64,000 nt of DNA. Source: Rufibacter sp. LB8 (GTDB lineage: Bacteria > Bacteroidota > Bacteroidia > Cytophagales > Hymenobacteraceae). The position numbers and the translations under genes are program-made. The notes below the pieces were generated by a model, which saw only the letters and a program-made list of their open reading frames with translations, was not told the origin of the DNA and did not search any database. The DNA lies in NCBI RefSeq assembly GCF_014876185.1, contig NZ_JADALJ010000001.1, positions 4,526,964 through 4,590,963 of the forward strand. The letters run 5' to 3'. Below are positions 33,133 to 42,075 of this stretch, one piece after another (position 1 is the stretch's first letter; each line of letters opens with the position of its first letter).

Positions 33133-34482
33133 ATGAAAAAGATATTACTGCTGGGCGCCGGCCGGTCTGCGTCTGTCCTCATTGAATACCTGTTAGACCA
33201 TGCCCCCAAAGAGAATTGGGAAGTGGCCATTGGCGATGTGCATGTTAATCATCTGTCTAACGCGGTGCACCTGAGCTCCTACTCGCGGCCCTTTGTCTTC
33301 AACGTGCATGACCAAACCCAGCGTGAACGCGAAGTAAGCCAGGCCGATGTGGTGATTTCCATGCTGCCCGCGCTGTTTCACCCGGTGGTGGCCCAAACCT
33401 GCCTGGCCCTGGGCAAGCATTTGGTGACCGCTTCCTACGTGCCCCCGGAGATCAAAGCCATGCATGAAGCCGCCCAGGCCAAAGGCATCACCTTTCTGAT
33501 GGAATGCGGCCTGGACCCGGGCATTGACCACATGTCGGCTATGCAGATTATTCACCGCATACAGCAAGAGGGCGGCGAGATCACGTGTTTCAAATCGTTC
33601 ACGGGCGGTTTGGTGGCCCCGGAATCTGACAACAACCCCTGGCACTACAAATTCAGCTGGAACCCAAGAAACGTGGTACTGGCCGGGCAAGGCACCGCCA
33701 AATTCATTGAGAACGGCACCTACAAATACATTCCGTACCCCAAACTCTACCAACGCACTGAATCTTTCCTGGTAGACGGCTTCGGATATTTTGACGGCTA
33801 CGCCAACCGTGACTCCATGAGTTACCGTGAACCGTACGGCCTCCAGAACATTCCTACCATGCTGCGCGGCACGCTTCGGCGGCCGGGCTACTGTCAGGCT
33901 TGGCAAGTGCTGGTGCAACTGGGCCTCACCGATGATTCTTACCAACTGGAAGACGCCTCCCAAATGACCTACCGTGAACTGGTGGAGAGTTTTCTGCCGG
34001 CCGCCGCCACAGGCAATGACCAAAGCCTGCAAGACCGCGTGGCAGACTACGTGGGCCTGCCTGCCGATGCAGACGCCTTGAACCTGGTGAAATGGACCGG
34101 CTTGTTTGACGAAATACCCATTGGTTTAAAACAGGCCACGCCCGCCCAGGCCCTGGAACACCTGTTGGTGCAGAAATGGAAACTGAGCCCCGGCGACAAA
34201 GACATGATTGTGATGCTGCACCAGTTCAGTTATACCTTAAAAGGCCAGGAAAAGCAACTGTCGGCCTCATTGGTGGTGCTCGGCGATGACGAGGTACACA
34301 CCGCCATGGCCAAAACCGTGGGCCTGCCCATTGGCATTGCCACCAAACTGTTGCTCCAAGGCAAACTTACCCAACGCGGCGTGGTGGTGCCCCTGCAGGC
34401 AGACCTCTACACCCCCGTGCTGGCCGAACTCAAAGATCTGGGCATTGACTTTGTAGAACGCGAAACCGACATGGCGTTTTAG
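33133..34482 (+). CDS. Saccharopine dehydrogenase-like protein
   Basis: Rossmann-fold protein of 449 residues, beginning KKILLLGAGRSASVLIEYLL (NAD(P) loop GAGRSA). Continues with DVVISMLPALFHPVVAQ and LMECGLDPGIDHMSAM, typical of the saccharopine dehydrogenase (LYS9-like) N-terminal and catalytic domains. Relatives oxidise saccharopine or act in carboxynorspermidine synthesis. No lysine-degradation partner gene is next to it, so the pathway is open. The stop codon (TAG, 34480-34482) lies inside a PAL repeat, which therefore supplies the last residues. Confidence 0.85.
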   Translation: MKKILLLGAGRSASVLIEYLLDHAPKENWEVAIGDVHVNHLSNAVHLSSYSRPFVFNVHDQTQREREVSQADVVISMLPALFHPVVAQTCLALGKHLVTASYVPPEIKAMHEAAQAKGITFLMECGLDPGIDHMSAMQIIHRIQQEGGEITCFKSFTGGLVAPESDNNPWHYKFSWNPRNVVLAGQGTAKFIENGTYKYIPYPKLYQRTESFLVDGFGYFDGYANRDSMSYREPYGLQNIPTMLRGTLRRPGYCQAWQVLVQLGLTDDSYQLEDASQMTYRELVESFLPAAATGNDQSLQDRVADYVGLPADADALNLVKWTGLFDEIPIGLKQATPAQALEHLLVQKWKLSPGDKDMIVMLHQFSYTLKGQEKQLSASLVVLGDDEVHTAMAKTVGLPIGIATKLLLQGKLTQRGVVVPLQADLYTPVLAELKDLGIDFVERETDMAF

Positions 34483-34513
34483 GGCTCATTTCTGGAAATG
34501 AGCCTTAAAACGG
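34473..34513. repeat. PAL copy 19, overlapping a stop codon
   Basis: GCGTTTTAGGGCTCATTT, loop CTGG, AAATGAGCCTTAAAACG. The TTTTAG of the left arm provides the stop (34480-34482) of the preceding gene. The usual TTTTCGGG has become TTTTAGGG and the complement TTAAAA, preserving pairing. Confidence 0.9.
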
Positions 34514-34652
34514 GTTTTCCTCATTTGATAAAACCCGCCAATATTTTATTCGAGCCCAGATAAAACCTCACGAATGGCAGGTAAATTATTGGGGCAAGCA
34601 TTTTTTCAAATTTTCAAGGCTCCCAAATTTCTCCTAAATACGCTGGCAAAAA

Positions 34653-34698
34653 TTCTGTTTTCGGGTTCATTTCCAGAAATGAGCCCGAAAACAGAAAT
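34653..34698. repeat. PAL copy 20
   Basis: ATTCTGTTTTCGGGTTCATT with complementary right arm to ACAGAAAT; one G-T mismatch in the stem. It lies mid-gap, 180 nt upstream of the lipoprotein gene. The rest of the 34514-34878 gap shows nothing codable. Confidence 0.9.
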
Positions 34699-34878
34699 CA
34701 ATTCCAATTCTTCCTTCAGACAGCAACTACAACATATCGCCCTAATTATACGTTAGCCAAAACCTTGAAAATCAGAGGTGATTTAAAATTTGATTGGAAT
34801 TGCCTACCTTTACCGTCTCTATAGAAAAGGCAAAGAAAGCTCCCCCGGCTTTGAGAGTTGCCGCCCACCACCGTTCCT

Positions 34879-35973
34879 ATGAAACGTCTTTCTAATTTGC
34901 TGTTCACGGCCATGCTGGCGGGCAGTCTCTATTCGTGCGGGTTGCCAGATTTTGAGGCAGACAAGCTGCAGATAGATGAAATTCCCACGGCCGCGCCCCT
35001 GGGGTATATCACGTTTGACAACATCACCGAGTATATTCTGGTGAAGTCGTTTCAAACCACCATTCCGACGGTCACGGTGGCGGCGCGCACTGGGCCGCCT
35101 TCGCCGGTGGCCGTGGTGGTGGACATACCCGCTTACCAAACCGATGTGGAACTCACCCTGAATGATGCCCCGGACGTGGTGTTGGACGAGGCGGTGGTGT
35201 CCAGCGGAACGCTTTCCCTGGAACTCCGGTACAACCTGCCCAGCCAAACCCAACTGGACCTGGAACTGCCCTACATCAGAGATGCCGCCGGGCAGCCGTT
35301 CAAACGCAGTATTCAGTTGGCGAAGAATCAGAATTTTTCCACCACGCCCCATGTGGTCAGTTTAGACTTGCAAGGGTACAGCGTGCGGCCCATTAATAAG
35401 AAAATAAGGGTTATCACCAGCGGCAAGGTGACCATAGCCCCCGGCGACGTGGCCAGGACCATTAACATTGACCCCACGGTGAAACTGGCGGCCCTGGAGT
35501 TCAGCAGCATTAAAGGCTATTTCGGGAAGAAGGAGTTTGACCTGGGCGCAGAAACCGTGTCCGTGGAAGACCAATTGTCGGGGACCGTGGGCATCGGTAC
35601 GTCGGGCTCAGTGCTCAAGATTGCCGTGGAGAATACCGTGGGCGTACCGTTTGAACTGGACCTTAGTGAGGTGAAAGCTCTTACCAAAAACAACACCAGC
35701 GTGTCCCTGGCCTATACGGGCAACAAAATCATTAAAGCGGGCGCTATTTCGGGGAACACAATTTCACCCACCACCACGTATTTTGAACTGAACTCTAGCA
35801 ACTCCAACATATCGCAGTTCCTATCGGCAGACACCAAGGAGATTCTGTTTGACATAGACGTGAACGCCAACCCTGGCACGGGCGCGCCGGTCCCTAATTT
35901 CGTGACGAAGGACAGCCGCATAAAAGTCTCCATTGGTTTATTGGTTCCACTTAAAATCACGCCGGGCGCTTAA
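34879..35973 (+). CDS. Secreted lipoprotein, function unknown
   Basis: Lipoprotein of 364 residues from the ATG at 34879 (MKRLSNLLFTAMLAGSLYSC). Signal peptide with lipobox ending LYSC, so it is probably anchored to the outer membrane. The rest is mostly beta-strand: repeated V-T-I/V patterns such as VTVAARTG and ISGNTISPTTTYFELNS, with no cysteines or catalytic motif. It resembles the lipoproteins commonly encoded before DUF5723 barrels; the stop is 4 nt before that gene's ATG, so they form an operon. They may work together at the surface (inference). Confidence 0.72.
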   Translation: MKRLSNLLFTAMLAGSLYSCGLPDFEADKLQIDEIPTAAPLGYITFDNITEYILVKSFQTTIPTVTVAARTGPPSPVAVVVDIPAYQTDVELTLNDAPDVVLDEAVVSSGTLSLELRYNLPSQTQLDLELPYIRDAAGQPFKRSIQLAKNQNFSTTPHVVSLDLQGYSVRPINKKIRVITSGKVTIAPGDVARTINIDPTVKLAALEFSSIKGYFGKKEFDLGAETVSVEDQLSGTVGIGTSGSVLKIAVENTVGVPFELDLSEVKALTKNNTSVSLAYTGNKIIKAGAISGNTISPTTTYFELNSSNSNISQFLSADTKEILFDIDVNANPGTGAPVPNFVTKDSRIKVSIGLLVPLKITPGA

Positions 35974-35977
35974 GAAC

Positions 35978-37417
35978 ATGGCATCTTTTCACAATAATTA
36001 TAGAGCCCTGGCGGCTGGGCTGGCTTTGGTGGCCGGGTCCGTATTCACTTCCTCGCAGGCGCAGGCGCAATCTGGCGTGTCTTTGTACCATTTGGGCAAC
36101 AGAACCATTCAGGTAAACCAATTCAACCCGGCGCAGCAGGTAGAAAGCAATTTCCATTTGGCCTTGCCATTCATTTCTAAGCAGAGTTACAGCGTGAGCA
36201 ACGCGTTCTCGTTTAATGACGTGTTTGAGAAAACCGGGCCGGGCAGGTACCATTTGCTCAATGATGCGCTGTATGAGCGGGTAGAAGACAACGGTTTTCT
36301 GGGGCTGGAGATTGACAAAATGACCTTGCTGCAGGTAGGGTTCAATCTGCCTCAATCTGGCTGGGGATTCACCGTTTTCTCCAATCTGTCATCGGCTAAC
36401 CAGCTGTTTTATTCCAAAGGCCTGTTCCAATTGCTTCTGGACGGCACCGCCCAATCCATTGGCCGTGAACTGGTCTTGGACAAGGCGCAGCTTTCTTCCA
36501 TGACGTACCTGGACGCCGGCGTGGGCGTGCAGAAAGTGTTGATGGGCGGAAAACTCAAAGTGGGTGCCAACGTGAAATACTTGATGGGCGTGGCCTACAT
36601 GCAGTCTGACCAAAACCTACGGCTGAGCGTGACCACAGACCCCAACACCTATGAGATGACGTTCAGAACCAATGACATTTCCTGGGATTACGCCTTGCCC
36701 GTGGGCAAACCGGGCGTGCCCTTGTCTGACCAGGAAAGCTGGGAAAGCAATTTCAGCCCCACGCAGCACACCGGTTTTGCGGTAGACTTGGGAGCCACTT
36801 ATAAGCTATTGGAGAAACTGGACCTATCTGTGGCCGTCACAGACCTTGGCGCCATCACCTGGAAAAACGTGTCTCAGGATTACGTGGAAGACAAGACCTT
36901 CACTTTTTCTGGCGTGGACCTGGAGGAGAATGACGCTAGCCTTGCCGACTCTTTGGAAAAATATTTTGACGCCAAGAACAGGGTGGTGGGCGACAAACGC
37001 GTGGCGCTGGCCTCTAAACTCTTGTTGTCTGGCAAGTACCAACTCACAAAAAATGATGCGTTCAACGCCACCTACTTTTCTGTGCTGGACGGCCGCGAAA
37101 TGCGCAGTTCCTATGCTTTGGGTTACACCAGAACGTTTGGCAAAGTGCTGGCGCTCTCCGTGAACGCCGTGAAGCAACCGCAACAAATCATTGGCCTGGG
37201 TCTGGGCACGGCCCTTACGCTAGGCGGCGCGCAGCTTTATGTGGCCTCAGATAACGTATTTGGGGCACTTAAACTGGCAGACACGCGCGGCACTGACCTG
37301 AGATTTGGGTTGAACTTTGTGGTTGGCAATAGCTCTGAGAAAGCTGTTAAGAAGGAGAAAAAACCTAAAAAGGAGAAAACCGAAAAGGCAGAAGCCCCGG
37401 TGGTGTCAAAGGTGTAA
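35978..37417 (+). CDS. DUF5723-like outer-membrane barrel protein
   Basis: Protein of 479 residues with signal peptide (AAGLALVAGSVFTSSQAQA) and a long barrel-like series of amphipathic strands, such as QVGFNLPQSGWGFTVFSNLS, VGVQKVLMGGKLKVGANVKYLMG, YKLLEKLDLSVAVTDLGAI, and the terminal strands ...LRFGLNFVVG. The C-terminus carries a lysine-rich tail (KKEKKPKKEKTEKAEAP) beyond the last strand, which is unusual. DUF5723 proteins are related to PorV/FadL-type barrels; transport substrate unknown. Its stop overlaps the convergent trmN6 gene by 12 nt. Confidence 0.7.
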   Translation: MASFHNNYRALAAGLALVAGSVFTSSQAQAQSGVSLYHLGNRTIQVNQFNPAQQVESNFHLALPFISKQSYSVSNAFSFNDVFEKTGPGRYHLLNDALYERVEDNGFLGLEIDKMTLLQVGFNLPQSGWGFTVFSNLSSANQLFYSKGLFQLLLDGTAQSIGRELVLDKAQLSSMTYLDAGVGVQKVLMGGKLKVGANVKYLMGVAYMQSDQNLRLSVTTDPNTYEMTFRTNDISWDYALPVGKPGVPLSDQESWESNFSPTQHTGFAVDLGATYKLLEKLDLSVAVTDLGAITWKNVSQDYVEDKTFTFSGVDLEENDASLADSLEKYFDAKNRVVGDKRVALASKLLLSGKYQLTKNDAFNATYFSVLDGREMRSSYALGYTRTFGKVLALSVNAVKQPQQIIGLGLGTALTLGGAQLYVASDNVFGALKLADTRGTDLRFGLNFVVGNSSEKAVKKEKKPKKEKTEKAEAPVVSKV

Positions 37418-38122
37418 GTAATAGGGCTTGAGAAGTTCTTGGAACGGTTGTGTGTACGTTTTATGGTCTTGTTCCTTCACCGCCAAGGTGTGTTCAGTGG
37501 GTTCTGTCTTTGCTCTGGCATAGGCATGAATGGCGCGCAACAACTTTCCGCCGGGCGAGGCCTCCAGCCAAAGAATATCATGCGGGTAAAAGCCGTGCAA
37601 GGCAGCTTCCTGCCTGAATACGTTGGCCTCATGCGGCGGCAATAAAATGTGCAGTTGGCCCTCAGCGGAAAGAAAACGATCTGCAAACGCCAGAATTTCC
37701 CCGAAAGATAACTGACCGGTATGCTTGGCGGTGTTTCTGGCCGCATTGGGTGATTTCAACGATGCCTGAAAAAACGGCGGGTTGCAGATGATGGTGTCAA
37801 ACGGAGCGGGCTGGGTGGCGGCAAATTCCTGCAGACTTGTTCCCAGCACTTCTATTCTACCTGGCCACGGGCTCTGGGCCACATTCTCCTGCGCCTGTCG
37901 GGCGGCGGCGGCGTCAATCTCCACAGCTTTTATCTTAGCGTGCGGCGCCCGTTGCGCCACCATCAAACTCAACAGGCCGGTGCCGGCACCAATATCCAGA
38001 ATACGCTGCGCCTTCGCCACCGGCACATATGCCCCAAACACACAGGAATCAGTACACACTTTCATGGCACACTGGTCTTGCCTGATCAGAAAATGCTTAA
38101 ACTGGAAAAAGGAGTTGGCCAC
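37406..38122 (-). CDS. trmN6: tRNA1(Val) (adenine-37-N6)-methyltransferase
   Basis: SAM-dependent N6-adenine methyltransferase (YfiC/TrmN6, 238 aa). Starts FFQFKHFLIRQDQCAMKVCTD-like, the family's signature segment (FKxFxIxxDxCAMKVxTDxxxxG). SAM motif ILDIGAGTGLLSLM; catalytic NPPF in IICNPPFFQ. The start is a GTG at 38122, since later ATGs would remove conserved residues. Tail-to-tail overlap of 12 nt with the DUF5723-like gene. Confidence 0.92.
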   Translation of the reverse strand: MANSFFQFKHFLIRQDQCAMKVCTDSCVFGAYVPVAKAQRILDIGAGTGLLSLMVAQRAPHAKIKAVEIDAAAARQAQENVAQSPWPGRIEVLGTSLQEFAATQPAPFDTIICNPPFFQASLKSPNAARNTAKHTGQLSFGEILAFADRFLSAEGQLHILLPPHEANVFRQEAALHGFYPHDILWLEASPGGKLLRAIHAYARAKTEPTEHTLAVKEQDHKTYTQPFQELLKPYYLHL

Positions 38123-38131
38123 TTGGGTGAT

Positions 38132-38250
38132 GTGCTAATGTGTTAATGTGCTGATGATCAGATATACCAGATTATGTACGTGGTTAGGTTAGTAAGACAG
38201 CAACGGCCTAATCTAAAATAGCACCTTAGCACATTCAAAAATTAGCACAT
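38132..38250. other. Low-complexity GTGCTAATG-type stretch
   Basis: The gap between trmN6 and rnhA contains repeated words: GTGCTAATGTGTTAATGTGC at 38132-38151 and, in the opposite sense, TTAGCACATT twice near 38225-38250. Similar words occur near 13148 and 16030. No gene. Confidence 0.55.
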
Positions 38251-38253
38251 TAG

Positions 38254-38742
38254 TTACTTACTCGCTTCAAAGCCGCGGTCTGGGAGCAGGTTGGGTTGCA
38301 GGGCGGCGGCTACGGCCAGTTCATCGCAGCGTTCGTTTTCGGCGTGGCCGGCGTGGCCGCGTACCCAGACAAATTTCACCTGGTGTTTTCTATAAATCTG
38401 CAGGAACCGCTGCCAGAGATCTGGGTTGGCCTTGCCCGTGAAGCCTTTCTTTTCCCAGCCAAACACCCAGCGTTTCTCCACGGCATCTACCACGTATTTG
38501 GAGTCTGAGAAAACGGTGACGGGAATGCCGGGTTTGGTGATGGCCTCCAGCCCCGCAATCACGGCCAGAAGCTCCATGCGGTTATTGGTGGTCTTCCGGA
38601 AGCCTTCGCTCAATTCCTTCACATGCGGGCCGTAGCGCAAAATAACGCCGTAGCCGCCGGGGCCGGGGTTTCCGCGCGAGGCGCCATCTGTGTAAATCTC
38701 TATCAAAATCTGGGGTTCTAAGTCTGGCGCAAAAATACCCAT
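38254..38742 (-). CDS. rnhA: Ribonuclease HI
   Basis: RNase HI (162 aa) degrading the RNA strand of RNA-DNA hybrids. The catalytic acids are all present: D19 in IYTDGASRGNPGPGG, E in NNRMELLAV, D in VFSDSKYVVDA, D in ENERCDELA; the flexible-loop histidine is in GHAGHAEN. Full length, no N-terminal hybrid-binding domain. Monocistronic. Confidence 0.95.
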   Translation of the reverse strand: MGIFAPDLEPQILIEIYTDGASRGNPGPGGYGVILRYGPHVKELSEGFRKTTNNRMELLAVIAGLEAITKPGIPVTVFSDSKYVVDAVEKRWVFGWEKKGFTGKANPDLWQRFLQIYRKHQVKFVWVRGHAGHAENERCDELAVAAALQPNLLPDRGFEASK

Positions 38743-38807
38743 TGCCCGGCTAGGTTTCCCTGTTGCTTTCCAATATTATTTCTGAGGAAGTCCAGATACA
38801 AGCAAAA

Positions 38808-38855
38808 ATCCTGTTTTAGGGCTCATTTCCGGAAACGAGCCCTAAAACAGGATTT
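38808..38855. repeat. PAL copy 21, perfect covarying variant
   Basis: AATCCTGTTTTAGGGCTCAT and its complement around CCGG. Stem changes on both arms (TTTTAGGG with CCCTAAAA, CCTG with CAGG). The innermost base pairs also form. It lies 66 nt upstream of rnhA's ATG. Confidence 0.93.
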
Positions 38856-38883
38856 TAATTTTAAGAGTAGCGGAGTGATGATT

Positions 38884-38929
38884 TTCCGTTTTCGGCTTCG
38901 TTTCTGGAAATGAGCCCGAAAACGGAAAT
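38884..38929. repeat. PAL copy 22
   Basis: TTCCGTTTTCGGCTTCGTTT ... AAATGAGCCCGAAAACGGAA, 33 nt beyond the GT87 stop. Only 30 nt from copy 21, so the two form a doublet. Confidence 0.9.
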
Positions 38930-38961
38930 CCAAAATCCTTCATCGGAATTTTTATCAATAA

Positions 38962-40179
38962 TTACTCAGGCAGCGCGGTGGCCGGTTCTTGGTCTGGGGC
39001 AACGGCAGAAGCCTGCGCGAAATTGGTTTTCAGCAGATCATACGTCACCGCCAGCCACACCAACAGACACGGCAAGGCCTTTAAGGAAAAAGGTTTGATA
39101 AACTCTTCGCGCACCACTTTGGGAAACAGGTCAGACGGCGACAAGCTGGTGAGGAGAAAGGCAAACACCATGAGCCCCACGTACAGCGGCTTAATGGGTC
39201 TGCCTTGCAGCATAAACCAAAGCGCCACGCCGGTAAAGGCAATCACGTAGGTAGGAGACTCTGACCCCGAACTGAACAAGACCACAAACAGCAACACAGA
39301 CGCCAGCAACATCATCTGGAACGCCGCATGTCTGTACTGTGAAATGCGCAGGTACGGCAGAAAGAACAGTACCAGGCCCGCCGCCAAAAAGGGCAAGTTG
39401 GGAAGGGTGGGGTCCTGAAGAATCCTTCGGGCCATGCCCATCACGCTTATGTCTTGCATAATGCTGGTGCTGTTCAACTGGTTTTTGGCCGCAAGGGCCG
39501 TGTACCAATCCTGGTAAGATTGAAGCACGAAATCTGGGGTGAATAGTAGCATGGGCAAGCCAAAGAACACCATCGCCCAGAAAATGCAACTTAAAACCAA
39601 GGTAGGTTTCTGCCGGGAGAAAAAGAAGAAAGCCACGCCCACAATGCCATACAGTTTAATGAACGTACCCAGCATAATCAGGCACGCGGCCCAAAAATCT
39701 TTCTTTTCCCTGATCAGGCACAAACTCATGATCACCAGGGCCGCAATGCCGGCATTGATCTGGAAATTGAACATGGCCGTGAGGGCCTCATGCGCTACCA
39801 GCCAGAGCACGGCAATAGTTCTGCTGTGCTTGAGCGGCAACCGGCTTATGGCATAAAATAAGAACAGATTGTTGGCCAGTTGCCACAACAAGCCGCCCAG
39901 AAAATCGGGCAGCACGGCAAAGGGCGCCATGAGCACCGGAAAAATGGGGCCGTAATAGAACAGGTCGAAATACTCAGCGGGGTAGGCCGCGTAGAGGTTT
40001 TTCTGTTCCCAGGCGTGCCAGAAGGAGTTCTTGAAAATGAGGTAGTTGTTGTAATTCCCCTTCAGGATTTGCTTGGAGGTGGCAATAACGGCCAGCAACA
40101 CCCAGACCGCCAGCACCACCCGGCCCCGACTCAGGAACGTAAGCACTGCACCTAACTTGCTAGTAGTTATAGAGGACAT
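38962..40179 (-). CDS. GT87 / DUF2029-family glycosyltransferase
   Basis: Polytopic inner-membrane GT-C enzyme (405 aa), from the ATG at 40179 (MSSITTSKLGAVLTF); the longer frame to 40389 is not credible as protein. About ten TM helices. The DUF2029 core is seen in FDLFYYGPIFPVLMAPFAVLP and in FNFQINAGIAALVIMSLCLI, with FWAACLIMLGTFIKLYGIV. Relatives use polyprenyl-phosphate mannose or glucose donors at the periplasmic face. Acceptor unknown. Confidence 0.82.
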   Translation of the reverse strand: MSSITTSKLGAVLTFLSRGRVVLAVWVLLAVIATSKQILKGNYNNYLIFKNSFWHAWEQKNLYAAYPAEYFDLFYYGPIFPVLMAPFAVLPDFLGGLLWQLANNLFLFYAISRLPLKHSRTIAVLWLVAHEALTAMFNFQINAGIAALVIMSLCLIREKKDFWAACLIMLGTFIKLYGIVGVAFFFFSRQKPTLVLSCIFWAMVFFGLPMLLFTPDFVLQSYQDWYTALAAKNQLNSTSIMQDISVMGMARRILQDPTLPNLPFLAAGLVLFFLPYLRISQYRHAAFQMMLLASVLLFVVLFSSGSESPTYVIAFTGVALWFMLQGRPIKPLYVGLMVFAFLLTSLSPSDLFPKVVREEFIKPFSLKALPCLLVWLAVTYDLLKTNFAQASAVAPDQEPATALPE

Positions 40180-40277
40180 AGACACATGGCGTTTCAGTGA
40201 GAAGGAAAGGGAAGGCCCAAAGTAAAGAAACAGGTTGCAACCACAAACATCAGAAGAACTCAGCGAAAAAAACGCGT

Positions 40278-40850
40278 TTAGATGGAAACGTGCGTCTTGA
40301 ACAGCTTGATGGCAATGGCCAGCAGAATCACGCCAAAGACCTTCCGGAGCACTTCGGTGCCGTTCTGGCCCAGCTTGCGTTCCAGCCAATTGGAGCTTTT
40401 GAGCACAATGTACACAAACACCAAGTTCAAAAGAATGCCCACCAGCACATTTGGCAAGGCATACGCGGCGCGCAAGGAAAGCAGCGTGGTCATGGTGCCC
40501 GCCCCTACAATGAGCGGGAACGCCAACGGCACAATGGACCCGGTTTTCACCTCTGGGTTGGAATGGAACAAATGAATACCTAACACCATCTCCATGCCCA
40601 TCAGAAAAATAATAATGGCACCTGCCAGCGCAAAAGAGGCAAAATCAATCCCGAAGAGTTTTAAAATACCGTCGCCTACAAACAGGAACACAAACATAAG
40701 TATGCCTGCCACCAGTGTGGCTTTCTCAGACTGAATCACGCCTTCGCGGCGGCGCAGTTCAATAATAATGGGAATGGACCCCAGAATGTCAATGATGGCG
40801 AACAGAATAAGGCTTACAGAGACAATCTCCTTAAGGCTGAAGTCAAACAT
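40278..40850 (-). CDS. MarC-family integral membrane protein
   Basis: Protein of 190 residues with six hydrophobic helices. The MarC signature PLAFPLIVGAGTMTTLLSL (variant of PLxxPxxxGPGT) is at about residues 94-112. It begins with FSLKEIVSVSLILFAIIDILGSIP. MarC proteins are putative small-solute transporters once linked to antibiotic resistance; that link has been withdrawn in E. coli, so only the family is assigned. Confidence 0.88.
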   Translation of the reverse strand: MFDFSLKEIVSVSLILFAIIDILGSIPIIIELRRREGVIQSEKATLVAGILMFVFLFVGDGILKLFGIDFASFALAGAIIIFLMGMEMVLGIHLFHSNPEVKTGSIVPLAFPLIVGAGTMTTLLSLRAAYALPNVLVGILLNLVFVYIVLKSSNWLERKLGQNGTEVLRKVFGVILLAIAIKLFKTHVSI

Positions 40851-40879
40851 GGGCGGCGGGGTTGGTTACCGCTGCAAAA

Positions 40880-41941
40880 CTAATGATAATTTTTAGAGAA
40901 GAAGTCCTGCAGCGCCACGTACTCCTCATCTATGATAGCCGGGAAATTAGCGATTCTGAACGTGCTTTTGGCCAGCGCCCCGTAACCGTTGCCCAGCAGC
41001 AGATTCTGCGCCGCCGCGTGTTTCTTGATCTCCAGAATCTGCTTGTCTTTGCCCTGTAGCGTGAGCACCGTCTGAGACCGCACCTCGGGGTTTTCCACCA
41101 ACAGTTTTACCTGCGTGTATTCCTCAAAGAAGCTGTACAGGTCCTTAGAGCGTTTCACCAGTTGCTGGTCTATGGTTTTAATGAGCGGCAGTTTCTCCAG
41201 CATGCGGCGCATGAGGTAGAGATTGAGCACGTTGGGCGTGTGGCCGGTCTGGTAATTGAGCATTTTCTCATGCAGAAACACCAGGCTGTTGTAGTGCTTT
41301 CTATCATTGAGCGCTTTGGCCCGTTGTATGGTGCGTGGCGAACACACCAGCACCGCCATGCCCGCTGGTAACCCGAAACATTTCTGTACCGAGGCAAACC
41401 AGATATCGGCGCGTATGAATTTGAGGTTGAGGCCCGCCATGCTGGAAGTGGCGTCAACGGCCAGCAGTGGGTCTTTGAACTGGTTCTGCAGCTTGAGCAA
41501 GGTGTTCATGCTCACCTGCGTGCCGTTGGAGGTTTCGTTTTGGGTCACGCAGATCACATCGGTGTCTTCTTCCAGGGGCAGATTGGGCGCATCCAGTTCA
41601 TGCTGCACGTCAAAGGCCTGGCCGTAAGCATCTGGTCTCAGCTTTTTGGCATACTGGTACCATTTCTCGCCGAAGGAACCGTTGTACACGTGCAGGCTTT
41701 TGTGCGGCGTGAGGCTCTGGGCAATCATCTCCCAGCACTCCGTAGCCGACGACGGGAAGAAAATGTAGTAATCCTGTGGAATGTTCAGCTTGGTGCGCAG
41801 CAACCCCACCAACTCCCGCATCATCTGCACAAAGCGCTCGCTGCGGTGAGGAATACTCAGAATGCCTTCATCATACGCCATGCCCATAAAGTCTCTAACC
41901 TCTGGGTAAACTTTGGACGGGCCGGGGTAAAAGTTGAACAT
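40880..41941 (-). CDS. Class V aminotransferase (SerC/AGXT-like)
   Basis: PLP enzyme of 353 residues, beginning MFNFYPGPSKVYPEVRDFM, the usual start for this group. PLP-contact segments: FFPSSATECWEMI, VTQNETSNGTQV, LAVDATSSMAGL with the pyridine-N aspartate, and FASVQKCFGLPAGM with the Schiff-base lysine. It resembles both phosphoserine aminotransferase and alanine-glyoxylate aminotransferase. The close neighbour AroQ gives no pathway hint; no serA is adjacent. I therefore leave the symbol blank. Confidence 0.85.
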   Translation of the reverse strand: MFNFYPGPSKVYPEVRDFMGMAYDEGILSIPHRSERFVQMMRELVGLLRTKLNIPQDYYIFFPSSATECWEMIAQSLTPHKSLHVYNGSFGEKWYQYAKKLRPDAYGQAFDVQHELDAPNLPLEEDTDVICVTQNETSNGTQVSMNTLLKLQNQFKDPLLAVDATSSMAGLNLKFIRADIWFASVQKCFGLPAGMAVLVCSPRTIQRAKALNDRKHYNSLVFLHEKMLNYQTGHTPNVLNLYLMRRMLEKLPLIKTIDQQLVKRSKDLYSFFEEYTQVKLLVENPEVRSQTVLTLQGKDKQILEIKKHAAAQNLLLGNGYGALAKSTFRIANFPAIIDEEYVALQDFFSKNYH

Positions 41942-41990
41942 GGGTGTGGTGGGGGTTGGGTATTGTTCTTCAGGGAAAATCTATTGGGCG

Positions 41991-42031
41991 GCGTTTTTGG
42001 CCTCATTTCCAGAAATGAGCCCCAAAACAGC
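41991..42031. repeat. PAL copy 23
   Basis: GCGTTTTTGGCCTCATTT, loop CCAG, AAATGAGCCCCAAAACAGC. It lies 45 nt after the aroQ stop. Confidence 0.87.
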
Positions 42032-42075
42032 GGGCCGGGTCAGAACTCGTGCTACACGTGGAAAACGGATTTGGG

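Noticed and set aside
34574..34756. 60-residue plus-strand frame
   Set aside because: Its middle is the translated PAL repeat (ILFSGSFPEMSPKTE); no independent evidence.
40180..40389. N-terminal extension of the GT87 protein
   Set aside because: It overlaps the MarC gene and has no family resemblance; the ATG at 40179 precedes the first TM helix.
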